Assembly (NCBI GenBank): GCA_016617855.1
Contig: JAECUM010033746.1
Span: 1-64,000 of the forward strand
Origin: Megalonaias nervosa
Lineage: Eukaryota; Mollusca; Bivalvia; Unionida; Unionidae
Direction: 5' to 3'
DNA length: 64,000 bases
A program made the position numbers and the translations under genes. Of the stretch, positions 9,902 through 22,814 are shown piece after piece. The notes beneath the pieces were generated by a model, which worked only from the letters and a program-made list of their open reading frames with translations, was not told where the DNA came from and searched no databases. Each line of letters starts with the position of its first letter. Positions within the stretch are counted from its first letter, which is position 1.

Positions 9902-9921
9902 TTTAAGAGGTAAAAGACATC

Positions 9922-10599
9922 TTACTGCAGATAATTTTCAATACAACAACGAAACATTTTAGTTGGATCATGTGTAAGTTTATCAAATAAGAAAAAGTTA
10001 TATTTATCCGCTGTTGCCTTGTGGTAAAGTTCGATAAATTTATCTTTTGTCACATCGCCACATTGCTCGTTCGCGATATTTCTAACATCAACGTTGTCCA
10101 GTCCAGGAAATAATATAAAACATCCAGTATTTCACCGAATAAACCTGTCAACGTTATAGAAACCTTGGGCTAAATAAACAGAATTACATTTCTTATTACG
10201 TGACAGTAAAAAATATGATCTTATTTTATTCATCTCTTCATTATTTAGCGGAATATCGTCAGAAACTACTATCTTATGTTCGGACAAATCAAGCTGATTA
10301 ACTGGAACAAGTTCTTCTGGTTATTTGATAATAAAAAAATCTTCACCAGCATCAAGATCATCACGAAGTTTGTTATTATATTCGTTAAGTAGCTCGTACT
10401 TATCTTGTTGTGGATTAAATGTGTAAATATAAATGCGATCGTAATTAAAATTATCGCCCAGCAGTAAATTCATAAGCAAATTTGTTTTTCCTGATCCTGT
10501 GCGACCAACAATAAGATAATGACAATCTGGAAGTTCAATGTTATGTTTATGTTTTACCAACCGCTCTGTATCAAAATTTAATATCGACGATTTTGCCAT
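9922..10599 (-). pseudogene. FtsK/HerA-type packaging ATPase (two premature stops)
   Basis: The ATG at 10599 follows TTATATAACAAACA. A Walker A motif GRTGSGKTNLL lies at residues 32-42, and a Walker B-like strand IVVSDDIP lies about 110 residues in. The C-terminal part holds SRNKKCNSVYLAQGFYN, similar to the sensor/arginine region of A32-type packaging ATPases. The frame runs 226 codons and is interrupted by TAA at 10321-10323 and TGA at 10132-10134. No frameshift is needed, so the decay is by substitution only. The protein would pump element DNA into the capsid. The divergent fibre gene starts 39 bp away on the plus strand. Confidence 0.87.
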
Positions 10600-10637
10600 T
10601 GTTTGTTATATAAAAATTGTAAGACAATAAATAAATA

Positions 10638-11909
10638 ATGAGCTATTATACAAAATTTGGAACAACATTAGGAGATTCGTCTGCTGTAAGTACAATAACA
10701 AACGGCAAGATTGATTTATCTGGTTACTTGAAAAAAATCTGGCGACACAATGACAGGAAACCTGTTTATGTCAAATCAACGAATACTAGGTTTAGAAACA
10801 GCGTATCCGACAATAAATATTGTTAATACACAAGCTGTTAGTTATGCACAACTAAATCCGTCGACAATAATAAACTAGACAAATCTGGCGGAACTTTAAG
10901 CGGTAACGTAGATATGTCAGGAAAAAAAATAATAAATTTGGAGACTGGATATCCACCAGCAAACTTAAATCAAACTCAAGCGGTAAGTTATTTACAGTTG
11001 AGGTATGTGGATAATAACAAATTTGATAAAACCGGTGGAACGGTTACAGGTAATATTAACATGTCAGGTCGACGAGTGTTAGGTTTAGAAACTGTATATC
11101 CACCAGCAAATGTTGATAACACACAAGCTGTAAGTTATACACAACTAAAATCTGTTGACGATAATAAACTTAACAAAGCCGGTGACACAATGACAGGTAA
11201 CCTGTCTATGTCAAATTCAAAAGTAACTGGATTACCGACAACCTCACCCCCAGCTAATGAAACTGATGCTATTAGTTATGCTCAGTTAAAAGAAGAACTT
11301 ACCCCATATTTTGAGAAATCTGGTGGACCAGTGACAGGCAATATAAACATGAGAGACAAAAAAATAACTACGACATATGTTCTAGTTAACCTTAATGATC
11401 TGACAAATAAAGCGTATGTTGATAGTGTATCTGGTGGTGGTATAAAACAAACTAAAAACAATGTTGGCGATATTCCAACACTTTAGAGGGAAAGTGATAA
11501 CCGAGTTGGGTTTGAGGTAAGCGCATCTTCATATTATCCTGAAAATTATCCTTATTACGCTTTCTCTGATTGACACGAGTGGACGACCAACGGAGAAGTT
11601 GAAAATTTTTGGATTTAAATTAAATGTCCTACTGCAGTTGCTATTTGGCAATTTCATTTGCGCGGCAGATTAAACTCTAGTGTTGATCGAATTTATAATT
11701 GCCTGTTTGAAGTATCAAACGATGATATCGACTGGACAACATTATATAGTGCAGTAAATACGTGTATTACAACAGCACAATATTTTACAATCCCGATAGA
11801 AAATACTATCAACAAGTACTTATATTTCCGAGTTTATGTTATTGCTGCTGAACATCCGTTTCCAGGATTGACAGCATTTCAAATATACACTCTCGATGAT
11901 CAAATTTAA
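10638..11909 (+). pseudogene. Fibre/tail-like protein: 49-residue shaft repeats plus discoidin-like head (broken)
   Basis: The ATG at 10638 follows AATAAATAA. After a short head (DLSGYLKK), a frame change at an A7 run (10731-10737) leads into at least four 147-bp repeats with methionines at about 10767, 10914, 11061 and 11208, plus a partial one near 11350. Each carries GGT(V/M)TGN(I/L)xM, LGLETxYPPAN and TQAVSYxQL. Shaft repeats of this kind occur in phage and Polinton fibres. The C-terminal domain (about 11500-11909), with VSASSYYPENYP, WTTNGEVENFW and ending FQIYTLDDQI, resembles a galactose-binding (discoidin/F5-8C) fold. It has stops within it near 11570 and 11616, and one at 11484. The likely role is host-surface attachment, by inference. 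Confidence 0.75.
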
Positions 11910-11926
11910 TCTAATGCTATAAAATA

Positions 11927-13205
11927 ATGACAACACAATGGTTTATAGACATTGCGAGAAAATTTTATGATAATATTTTTAACCCCACCAGAAAGGTTGG
12001 AGACGATTCATTAGCGGCACGTGCGATAAATACCAGAAAAAATTTTCAATTCCAATGATAAACTCTCCATTGTCTGAAGAAGAAAAAAAATTTTGTTCGT
12101 GTTATGTATATTCGGGGACCACAACTAAAAGAAGCAATAGAAAATTTTGAAGCGACAAGTAGATACTGTTACCCTGACGATTGTAAAATGTTTTAAAAAG
12201 ATATTGCTCAAGCTTGATTTTGGAAATTTAGATTTGATAATAAAATCGAACTTAATAGAAGATCGAGCATATGGTGAACGAGAAGATACGAAAAGACAAG
12301 TAAACGCTAGACATGATGGTCTCGACAAACTAGCGGAGTCTAGGATAATAGGAATAAGAAGGAACAAGAAGTTATATAATAGTTTTTTAAAACCAAACAT
12401 TTTTAGGTATCTCGGCATGTACTACCACGACAAAGAAACCCTAATTAAAATTGTTACTATGACGGTTGATACGGAGTTGATTATTAAAGCATACTCAAAT
12501 GCAATTTTGCCAATGATGCGAAAAAAAGACCCAAAATTTGATCCGATTATTGTTGACAGATCTCTAAAAATAATCAAAAATTGTAACAATGAAATTAATG
12601 ATCTTAATGATATTGAGCAAGAAAAGTTTTTTGATGAAGTAACAAAAACAAAGTTGGAAGTAAAAATTGATTCTTATTACGACATAAGTGAAGAAGATGA
12701 TATTCCATTTCCATCAATTCAGCTCTCTAGATAATTGTCATTACGAAATTATTATGATGAAATTGAGAAAATACTCACAAAACCATATAAAAAATTAATG
12801 TTAAAAGTAGCTGCTTCTATTGGTCTTCTAGAAATTGAACTAGACAAGCGTAATAAATTAATGCTAGCAAATTTCGTTGTCGCATATGCAATTATCAGAC
12901 AACATCTTGTTCTCAAATATTTCACGTTAAATCAAATAAGCTTGGTATTAGGATATATTGATGAAACAGAAAAAGATTACAGTAATTTGGTGAATAAAAT
13001 AGATTTGTACGAACGTGAAGTAGGAAATACTTTTGACTCAAACACTTGGTTAAAGAAAAATGAGGTACTAACAGATGAACGATATAAGGATACTTCGTCA
13101 GATGTTTATGACAAATACAGAATTTTTATAGCTGATCCTAACAATAATAAGTTCCATGAGTTTCTTGATTCGATTGCTGATACTAGAACTTTTAATATTG
13201 TATAA
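11927..13205 (+). pseudogene. Unrecognised long protein of element 1 (frameshift and one stop)
   Basis: An ATG at 11927 follows CTATAAAATA and opens a short frame (MTTQWFIDIARKFYDN). After two stops and a break at an A8 run (12083-12090), coding continues from about 12100 in frames that settle at 12147. From there one frame stays open to 13205 except for a single TAA at 12732-12734. It is Lys/Asp/Asn-rich and mostly helical, with an acidic stretch ISEEDDIPF before the stop and a likely coiled-coil end (LVNKIDLYEREVGNTF). I do not recognise it. The two halves are shown as one gene because they share a frame; they could be neighbours. The membrane-protein gene starts 13 bp downstream. Confidence 0.5.
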
Positions 13206-13217
13206 AAAAATTGTATA

Positions 13218-13714
13218 ATGAAAAAACATATCATCGATTTCAATCATATTTCAGAAGAAATTACAAAACAAGATGTTGAAACATTAGTACAATATTATGA
13301 ATTTTATCATAAAAACCTTTGGTGTGTAAAAGAATGTTATAAATACTACCGTAGAATACTTCGAGTAATATCATATTTGCCATTGTTAATGACTAGCTCT
13401 GGTATAATCTCAAGTGGAGCATTATTAAATCCGTTTTTGTTAATAATATCTGGCGTCGGTGTCTCTCTTTCAACAGCATGTAAAAAGATTGAGCCCAAAC
13501 TTGAAACAAAAAAAAAAAAAAATTCTCGTAAAACAGCAAGTATTACCTACAAAAATTACTTGATCAGATACGATCTTACTTGCGAGGTGGAAAATACGAT
13601 ATGGACGATTTAATACGCGAGTTTCGTATTATTGACAGCATGTTAACAGATATTCTGCCAATGAGAGTCAGCAGGTATGAAAAAGATTATCATAAAATAT
13701 GGTTACAACAGTAG
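13218..13714 (+). pseudogene. Two-helix membrane protein of Polinton type (frameshifted near the end)
   Basis: The ATG at 13218 follows AAATTGTATA. The N-terminal third is charged, and then a hydrophobic hairpin (VISYLPLLMTSSGIISSGALLNPFLLIISGVGVSL, written here only as its landmarks VISYLPLLM and FLLIISGVGVSL) spans about residues 52-86. A basic stretch with an A15 run follows (13508-13522). A frame change near 13570 leads to SYLRGGKYDMDDLIREF and ends at 13714. A similar hydrophobic-hairpin protein with a conserved helical tail is frequent near the end of animal Polintons; its function is unknown to me. It is the last gene before the terminal palindrome. Confidence 0.6.
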
Positions 13715-13747
13715 ATGTTTAATTTTATATATCATTGTCAAATAAAA

Positions 13748-13912
13748 CATCAGTAGTAAACATATTGACGGGTCCTGGATCAGAGATACAACTCCCTCAA
13801 AACAAAAATGCCTAATTCATAAGGTATACAAATATTGTTTTACTAGGGGAGTTGGAGCTCTGGTCCAGAATCCGCTTTTGGTTTAGGATCAGCCTATTAG
13901 TTTACTACTAAC
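13748..13912. repeat. Large imperfect palindrome at the right edge of element 1
   Basis: The left arm (CAGTAGTAAAC...GGTCCTGGATCAGAG...ACAACTCCCTC) pairs with the right arm (GGGGAGTTGGAGCTCTGGTCCAGAATCC...TTTACTACTAA). About 60 bp on the left faces about 75 bp on the right, with an unpaired insert of about 20 bases in the right arm. It may be the terminal hairpin of element 1 or a separate palindromic MITE. Confidence 0.7.
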
Positions 13913-16900
13913 AAGCATGGCAATGGTACACTCCCGCGCTATTCTGCTATAAACCCCCCGCCTCCACCCAAGGCAAACAAAACCCCAACAAAAACCGAAA
14001 AGCATGTTAGTTTTGCGAGCAGCTTTTAGAATTTGAAATCAGATTTGTTAAGCTTCAAGACAAAAAGCGAAATGTTTAAAATTATATTCGAAGTACGGAA
14101 TATAGGTAGACGGTCGAGTCGATATATAGATAAATGAGTGGATGGATGGATAGATAGATGAATGAATAAATGGAAGAACATACGGAGAATAGATAGATAG
14201 ATTACAGTATAATTACATCCCCTTATATAAAATGTATTTTGCAAGCGTTTCGGTCACTTTGACGCACAAAGATATCGACAAATTCCATATTTTATAAAAT
14301 ATCTAGGACGGGAAGATTAAATATTAAAACCAAGAATAGTTTAACTTCATGTTGTACGTCGCTCAGCAATGGAGTTTCTAAACCAGATATAAAATGCTCA
14401 GGATGAAGTGTTCAGCTGGAAGCCATATGTTTAGGTTGGTTCGAGGCTTTAGGGGATGAGAAGTTACAACCCTTTCTATACTAACTGAAATACTGTACAT
14501 GGAGAACATAAAGCTATAAGTATCATATGAAATGTTTCAATGTGAAAAGCAAACGAAGAGGCTTAAACAGGAAAAACGTTCCCAAGACTGCTGTATTTTA
14601 AAATATAAATTTGCAGCAACAGGTTTCAAAGTTTTTCGTATGTTTTATATCAAAAAGAAACGGTAGCATTTATTACATTAATTATTGACATGATGTAGCC
14701 ATCCTCGGACAGAATGACATTAGTTAGACAACATTGGGAAAATTTAGTTTGTTGGTTTATTTGGTCGTTTAGTTGTTTGTTTGGTTGGTTTAATGACACT
14801 TATAACACATTATTGGCTATAGCATGGCGAGGAAACTGGAGCTAGGTGCCGTTTCCAATGCAACACTAAGGCAGCCAACCCGTTATGCCATGGTTGGGTA
14901 TCTAACCAACCACCCCTAAACTATAAGCCCGAAGCTCTACCAACGATAACCTGCTCTGGCGACAGCACCGTCTCTATTCCACAATAGTCTTTTATTAACG
15001 GAAGGAACAGAAAGTTAACGGTCTTGTCTTTCCTTTCAAGTTTCACTTACTACATAAATACCTAAATAGTTACAAGGCTTGTGTCAGCGTTTCAATATGT
15101 TTGTTTGAAAGATATATTTCTGCGTCAAAATCTTCTCCAAAAGTTATTGTAATTCTCTGATCTTTTAAGGTGATTGCGTTTGACCAGATTTCATGTAAAT
15201 AAGGATACCTAACTCTTCTACTTTACAGTGTGATAGCATTAACCAGGTGATCAAACTTTTAAGACAGTCGCAATGATAAAAATGTGTGTGTGATATATAT
15301 CACGTCCAAAATCTGCTATTTTCAATATGCGCAAACTTCAAAATATGTCAGCAGTTTTAAAAGAAAATGTGTCATTTTATCTACTCTTCAACTCCGACAC
15401 AGTAACTGGACAAAAAAAAAGGGATGGGGTCAACTCATAAACTGATCTGTGGAAATTTTTTTCGAATGTTATCAAGCAAATGAAGGGGCTATACGCAAAT
15501 AAAACAGTATGTTCAAAGATATTGCAATTCGATATGTATCCAGCATTCATAATTAACTTCGAATCGTTCGCCAGAAACCCGTAAATGTACATATACATAT
15601 AACTGCATTGTATTATATTGATTATGTAAAATTCAAGGTGACTGTTGGCCATTCCTATAGAATTAACGTTAAATGGTGCGTTGTCATTAGATGGTACAAC
15701 TAACTGTAGGTCATAGTCATCATAGACACTTTTGTATCTTCATGAATTTGATGGGCATGTTCACATTTAAAATCACCGCAGTCAGTAGGTGCATGCAGCA
15801 GAGGTTGCTTACCAGTATTTTACTAGTCTGAATTTCCTCTGACTCCTATCCGACCCACCCCTGTTTATTGATGAATAGATCTTGATTTTGATCAAGTTGG
15901 GCTAGCATGCTGGCTTACCTAATGGACGTTTATTCCAATTATCTATATCAGGCAGATAGGGTTTCAATAGAACCTCACTTCATTTTGATTGGCTGTTGAA
16001 AACCACCTCAATATGCTGCTACATTGTGCTTTCATTAACTTATTGCCGTATATCATTCAGCGCTAACACGTGCTGATACCCATGGATCCTCCACTGAAAC
16101 TGTTGACGAGATGGGCGTGAGCAGCACGTGATTTACAGGCGTACTGGACGCTTGCTGAATATTCAGGCCTAATTCCTGTCACCCATGACACTCTCACTAT
16201 ATAACACATATAGATTCAAATAGTCTTAACTGAGACACACTTTTCACTATTCAGCTTACACAGAAGAATTAACGCTAATTTAAATGGGGGCAAAAGTCGA
16301 GATAAAATATTTTCATTCTGTATGAAGTGCCATGCTAATGAGCATTGCTTGGTTATCTCTTCTGTAGCGATAAACCACTTCCATGTTGAAGATAGGAATA
16401 CGCTCTGACCTTCCAACCCAACAAAGCAGTCTAAATATCTAAAGTGGGGTAGGAAAGGACAGAGGAACCTTAGAATATTACTTTTCATGCTACGTTATTT
16501 TGTTTTGTATTTTGTCATGTAACATGGTGCCCTGATAATTAATGTTCAGCATGATGCGTGCATTTCCCTTTGTCACTTACGTTAGCATTCATAATTATGA
16601 GCACGAAAATCTTTGACAATGGGTTTATTTCGTAGAATGGAAACGAGTCAATAACTCCTTTTAATTTAATGTAATTTCACTGGTGTCCTTTCTTGGTACT
16701 TTCCTAAAGTAATAATATTGTAACAAGCCAGGGGTATTTTCTGGACCGAGCGGTGTCAAACCCTGGCGCGATTCCCGCTAGAAGTCATAAGTTTAACCCA
16801 AATTTCCAAAGACACCACAACTTCAGTTGTAAATTAGAAAACCCGACGTGTCCATTCTATACATAAATTCCAACTATCTATCAACCGCACATCTGCAATA

Positions 16901-19009
16901 TTTCTCTTCATCATCATTCCGTACCGTCAGCAGTTCACGCCGTAGAAACTATACAACTATCCCCTAAAACAGGCAACTATTTTTACTACGCCACCTTAGG
17001 TCAGTCAATTCATGGTTTCAAGGCACATTTCGCCAGTCAAACTGCATCACATTTGCCACCATGGCGACATAAACGGTATCTGACGAGTCCCTTCTTGTTT
17101 ATTCCTTTGTGTAATTTACCGGTCTCCTACCGTAAATACTACCACCGCAGTCACACCACCAAAGTACACCACTAGATTTTAATAGGGACAATAGTACAAC
17201 AGGGACACTCATGCGGTTTTGACCTGAATTCACTAAAAGTGAACCATGGCATCATGGAAACTCACTCCGTGACTTTTGCTTCTAGTACTTAGCTAATTAT
17301 TTTTTCGGGCTAAGGAATATTTCCATTGCACCGAGTTCCAATAATTAAATAAGTAATCATAAAAATCTATGAATTCCTTAAACCGGAGCGCTATAACAAA
17401 ATGTGCATACTCCAAATTTATTACAATACTATTCTTGTTTAAGATAAGGTTTGGAAAAGATTATTTGTAATGACATTCATGTCAATTGTAAAGGAGTTCT
17501 TGGAGGAAAATTACAATCTGACCTTTTATCTGATAAGTGTCTTCATCGAAGGCAATTAAATGTAAAATCAACTTTATAAATCAAGAAAAGTTAAACATTC
17601 CAATCGGCGCGTTTTCGTTTGACATCTCAGATGTGTTGAAGAGCCAATCCATTTGAATTAACTCATGACTAGGAACCTATCACGTGATGGAATGAGGTGA
17701 TGAAATATTGTGTGATGAAAACTAATGTATTGATTCTTTAAAAACAAAGCTTCTAATGTACTTTAAGTTAACAACATATTTCATAACTATTATTTCAGTT
17801 GACCTATTTTCAGACAATATACCTTCAGCAAACAGAACGTAGGCTGCGGGCTACTTTGTTGTGCAAGAAGTTTCTACTGGCTAAATGTTTGTTTTACTTA
17901 TGGAAATAAATTAAACAATCAATCCACCTTACACATCCGAGGCTATTTCTAGGTTGACAGAAAAGACCAAGGTTGCTCTGACTGCGGCACCTTCGTTGAG
18001 ATAAACGGGAACTCTGGTCACGTTATCACAAAACTTGTCGAAGGACATCCATTGAACATGTGCTTAAATTTCACAAAAGATGATGTCTTGTAACTCTTCC
18101 TAGGGTGAGGTAAAGAGAAGAAAAACACTTTTGAATTTATTATTTTTTTCTATGTCTACACGAGAAATGAAGTTCAGAGATAGTGAGAGACTCCATATGA
18201 TTTTTAATTTTTGAGTCTCTTGTGTGAATTAGAACTTTGTGCTCAGATCGTTTTGTGACTATGGCACCTGATGAATAATTTTCAATTGTATTAAACCTGC
18301 ATATCGGGATAAACAAAGTCCTGATAGAATGGAGCTGGGGTAACAACGCTCAACAGTGTGTGCTAACTCAAATATGCTTTAGATACAGTTATGTTATTTA
18401 TTACATTAGTCACTCTCTCAAGATTTCAAAGCTTTCTTTTTCCGTACATTCGTCATTTCTATTAGCATCCAATTGACTTTCATCGTCGAAATGATCGATT
18501 TTTAATACTTCAACGAAGACCTGAAAAAGAGAGGAAGGAATATAAGTAGATGAAGTAAAACAGGAGGACAAGAAAACAAGGAACATCAGAAATTATCATT
18601 ATTATCATCATGATCATCATCAATAAACGTTGTTGCTCCTGCTGATAGCTATTACAAAAGAGGTTATCTCTTCCATCAACATTGTTGTCTTAGACTTCAT
18701 AATTTAAACGTGGATGTATAAAGCAGTGTGGGAGAAACATAATTAGGAACAGATGTAGGAGAATGAACTGAGGTAAAAGTGGAAGCCAATGGGTAACAGC
18801 AGCTGCATTACTAACGTGTAGATGCCTTGTATACAAAATCCCTAAATATAATGTCAACACTTGAGGACCAACACGAGAGGGAGAAAGCTATCCATGTCGT
18901 GAACAAATGACAAGACGAGTTGTACATAATACAATTAATGTTGAAGGATTGACTCTCCCTTGCTACAATTTTATCCTCTTTGGTTTGTTTCACATCATGA
19001 TTGTTACTA
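13913..19009. other. Intergenic DNA without recognisable genes
   Basis: Only short random ORFs. A degenerate GATA/GGAT tract is present at about 14,135-14,205, and GT-rich stretches occur at 14,760-14,800. I see no protein similarity or RNA gene. Confidence 0.7.
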
Positions 19010-19385
19010 CTCTATGGCCATAAACTAAGTAAAAGAAAAAAGCAAAAACCAATAAGATTTGTGATTCGTAACAAATAATTTAATTATTAAAGTTACAAAA
19101 TGAACATTTAAGAGTAACTAACAGTTTTATGAATTGAATCCAAAATAATCCTAAAACGTTCTATTCAAGTACAAAAATATACAATGTTCCGAATTAATTT
19201 TAAATCTTCGAATGTACTGGTCTGCCAACAGTTCTGATGTATCACAGCGACATTGTTCAGAACTCTTTTGCATCTGTTCGCAATAGTTCCAATGTAATAT
19301 TGTAGTACAATGAACACTTTGTAATTCCAATGAACAATTCAAACAAATGTTTCCTCTCAAATAATATCTAAAAAGAAACATTAAA
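19010..19385. repeat. LTR-like dispersed repeat, copy A
   Basis: Shares with four other copies the order ACTCTATGGCC/TTAAACTA, ATAATTTA, CCTAAAACGTTCTAT...AAGTACA, GTTCCGAATTAATT, GATGTATCACA, CACTTTGTAATTCCAATGAA. The later copies at 47.6 and 51.4 kb flank a Gypsy-type element, so this is probably a diverged solo LTR. Confidence 0.6.
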
Positions 19386-20789
19386 TATGTCCGCAGACTG
19401 ACGTTATAACAAGAACATAGGAAATAAGAATGAAAGAAAGGTATTCAGGTCCACGTACTTATAAGCAAGCATAAGGGGTGAAAACTCATTTTACTCCCAC
19501 TCGTTGCATGACAATTTGCAAACATCCCACATGACAAACCTTACTGCTCAATCTAATATTACATAATACATATGCATGTGACAAATGTCGTAAATTAACC
19601 TACCTGACCAATTCATCCAATGAGAAATAACTATATTCTTCTAAGAAACCACCTGACCTCACTAGCCAATGAGAAATGACTCTAAACTTGTCAACACGTT
19701 CAATATTAACGTTGAGTTTAACTTGAAAACACATATTTAGAGCTCAATATCTTTAAATTAGAGTCTACACCCCTGAACAAAATATTATCTATATAAATTC
19801 TTGTTTATAGAAGAGCACTGCAATTTACAGTCATGAACAAAAATTACAATATATCGTCTTCCAAAGGAGGTAATCCGTAATAGCCAAAATATTTCATGTC
19901 TTGGTCGTTGGGAATGTACCCAATGTGTTACTGCGCAATGTTGATGAATTAAGTTTGAACGTCGTTACGTTTTCAATGGGGATTAGAAGAATCTGTGTAC
20001 GAACTGTGAGTCAGAATGTAATTAAGTTCACATGTATTCATTTTTCAATAGTAATGAAAAGAGTCATGATCTCACATTTGACTTTTTCTTGAAAACATCT
20101 GTCAAGTCTATCGATGGACAACAAGTCTTGATACTCATCTGCAAGAGAGCATCGGTGCGTTTCGTTTAAGGATGTTAGGAATGATCACTCAAGTTTTAAC
20201 ACACTTGCAAAATCTTCTCTTATGAGACGAGTTCCTGCGTCTTCCAGATAATTTTCCAACTTTTCCTCTGGACTTATCATCAGACACTTGTCGTGTTTTT
20301 TTCTGAGTAGGATGATCGTGCAATTGCAATTATTTCAGCAAACTGACAACTGAAACAGGAAGCTAAGTGTTCTTCTCGTTCTGGCAATCTTGATATCATG
20401 TCTGTATGTTTCTTTTTGTTTGTTCTTCACTTGTAGTCTGTAACAGTTGATATTTTGGATATAAAACATCATCTTCGCCTAACTCCATGGATTTGTGTTC
20501 CACCTTTTTTAATAGTCTAGGATCATGATCAAACTGTTGCTTTCCAGAATATTCTCAAATTCTGCAAACAAGATGATGTTCAAAATAATGTCCCAATTTT
20601 ATAAGGTGGAAATGACCTTTGTTGATGTCTTCATCTGTTGTGAAATCGTATTCCCATAAAGCATATCCTCTTGCATAATCGTAAAGAAATGGCATGGCTA
20701 CTTTGTTTCCTGATTATACTGTGCCTTCAGATTTGTAATGTGTTATGACTCCATCTTCTTAACGAAGAAACAGAAAGAAACAAAAGCAA
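19386..20789. other. Intergenic DNA between LTR-like copies
   Basis: No gene recognised. A short duplicated phrase (CCAATGAGAAAT) occurs near 19,620 and 19,666. A minus-strand piece near 20,080-20,240 reads like decayed protein sequence (GTRLIREDFASVLKLE) but I cannot assign it. Confidence 0.5.
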
Positions 20790-21130
20790 TATATTTAGTA
20801 AAATCAACAAAATACGTTATTTTTCTACGTTACAAAGTTAAGGTTTAAGAGGAATTTACAGTATTGTGGATTGATCCCCAAATAATAGTAAAATGTTCTA
20901 TCACAAGTCCGAAGGTAAAGAATATTCCGAATGAATTCCAATAATCTTGAATGTGCTTAAATATCAATTGTCTTGAATATGTTGATGTATCAACAGTCTT
21001 GATGTATCACATTGATATCATCCAGAATGCATTTGAATAAATTCACAATAAGCCAGAAGTAGTGTTTTAGTCGATAATGTCGATGAGCACTTTGCATTTC
21101 CAATGAATAATTTCGAAATAAACAATTTTT
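20790..21130. repeat. LTR-like dispersed repeat, copy B
   Basis: Same landmark order as copy A: ATGTTCTATCACAAGTCC, ATTCCGAATGAATTCCAAT, GATGTATCACA, TAGTGTTTTAGTC, GAGCACTTTGCATTTCCAATGAATAATTT. It has no adjoining retroelement genes, so it is a probable solo LTR fragment. Confidence 0.6.
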
Positions 21131-22814
21131 GTCAAATTGGGAGGAGGGGGGCGCTCTGCATATAATTATGAATTTCTGAGAGAGTGACAGGTTTACAGTG
21201 AAGTTGTTTACATTTGCAACATACACAATGGAGAGTATGTTGACAGCCCTCTAATTTAATTTCATATACTGTGGCTGAAATTTCTTTGAATTTTGTACTT
21301 GTGGAAATTGTACATGATCTAAGCACGCAGCTAACCGAAATGATTTCGCCCATGTGCTCGAAAAATCAGCATGAATCAATCTAAGGTACATTGTATTTAG
21401 CAGTTATTAAAATGAGGGAAACAAATTTTGGCAGACCAGGCAATACCAGTTTCTGAAAGAGCAATGAATAAATTATCAAATATACAAAAAGTCAAGAAAG
21501 TTATCAGCTCTTTTGTACAATTTACCTCAGAGGTCCATGAAGTGAAAATGAACAAGCGGAGCTATAAGTCCTTTGATAGATGCGCATTTGAAGTAAGGCC
21601 AAGCTGTATACTCTATATCCCATATTACACCCATCAATCGCACATCAAAATAAAAGGAATTAAAAGTTCTTTTAACAATACCGAAGGTATGCAAGGTCTT
21701 TTTAAATAGCCTTTATAACTAGCAAAACAAAAACAAAAACAAAAAACGGTGAAATTCATTTTCTTTAAAAAAGAAACCCTATGCGAAATATGAAACTGTA
21801 GAGTGCCACCTATACCTGAACAGAACATTAAATGATTCCACAGACTGAATTGAAAACAAGTATGCTTAATTTTGTTTCCCACTTCCTCAGATACTAATTG
21901 CAATTGACCCCAGACACAATAAAATCCTCATAATCTATGTGTATAAAAAAGGTTAGGCCTCAAACTCAAACCGAAGTAAACAGCTTTAGAAATGACAAAA
22001 TTCAGGAAGACACTGCCAAGACAATAGTCAGGTAGCCCAGAACACTACCCTCAAACACATGTAAGATTTTAAGTAAATTATTAATGGTACAGATGGGTTC
22101 AAATGATCTGGTCAACAATGACTGACCATCTCGGGTGACTTAAATCTAGGACACGCTGAAGCACCGGAGCTCGAAAGGATTTTGATTAATAGCTCTATTG
22201 AGAACCGCGCTGCGGATGATGCCGATGAGCAAACGTTTTGGCAGCTGACCTTGGGAAACATGATCTTCGATCTTAGAACGGAGTCCAGAGGCAATGGTGA
22301 GATAGAAGATTATTGGATGTCGCTCTGCTATGAGATTCAGTCTTGCCGTTTCCCACTTTAGGTGAGACTCTCGTTTTGTACTTATTAACATTAGCCATCT
22401 GATGGAAGCATGGGACCAATTCGATTCATTTTCAAGAGTACATCCACCTCATTTAACACATAATTGTCTTGCAGTCACTCATAGAATGTCCAAACTATCC
22501 ATCATCCCTAAACTACATCCTTCTTTGATTTTCTTTGGCGGCCGTTAAATTCAATATTGTGTTTCTCGTGTTACAAAGTTAATTCTGTGTCATTCAGTTT
22601 GTTTCACTTGCCAGACATGTCAGGTTTCCAGGCCAATGAGTGATGACTTTTATTCAGATAGATGTAATCGTTGGTTTGCCCTATGATTTAAACTTCGATA
22701 GGTGCTGAGGTGGTAAAAGACAACACTGGATGAACTACTACCCATTCAGATTCTTGCATTGTTATGATAGTCGATTACATGGCAAAATGATCGACACTAA
22801 TTTTGCTTTTTTAA
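21131..22814. other. Intergenic DNA
   Basis: No gene recognised. The stretch 22,140-22,390 is open on both strands (81- and 60-residue frames) and is GC-richer than its surroundings, which hints at an old coding fragment, but no motif is identifiable. Confidence 0.45.

Larger units (their letters stand above)
1..13912. mobile_element. Element 1: Polinton/adintovirus-like integrated DNA element (left end outside window)
   Basis: A continuous block of virus-type genes: family-B polymerase start, PLA2-integrase-chromodomain, zinc ribbon, adenovirus-type protease, mu-like and pVI-like proteins, double-jelly-roll capsid, penton-like protein, packaging ATPase, fibre and membrane protein. This set and its tight head-to-tail packing match the Polinton/Maverick and adintovirus families of animals. 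The left end and the rest of the polymerase lie beyond base 1. The right end is not proven; I place it at the palindrome at 13,748-13,912, by analogy with element 2, whose termini are palindromic. Most genes carry frameshifts or stops, so as assembled the copy is not functional. Confidence 0.92.

Noticed and set aside
1..13912. Contaminating free virus contig rather than integrated element
   Set aside because: Continuous with intergenic DNA rich in eukaryotic repeats and mostly pseudogenised, although a misjoin cannot be excluded from one window.
22130..22400. Host exon open on both strands
   Set aside because: No motif, no splice sites and no conservation that I can judge; left as unassigned.
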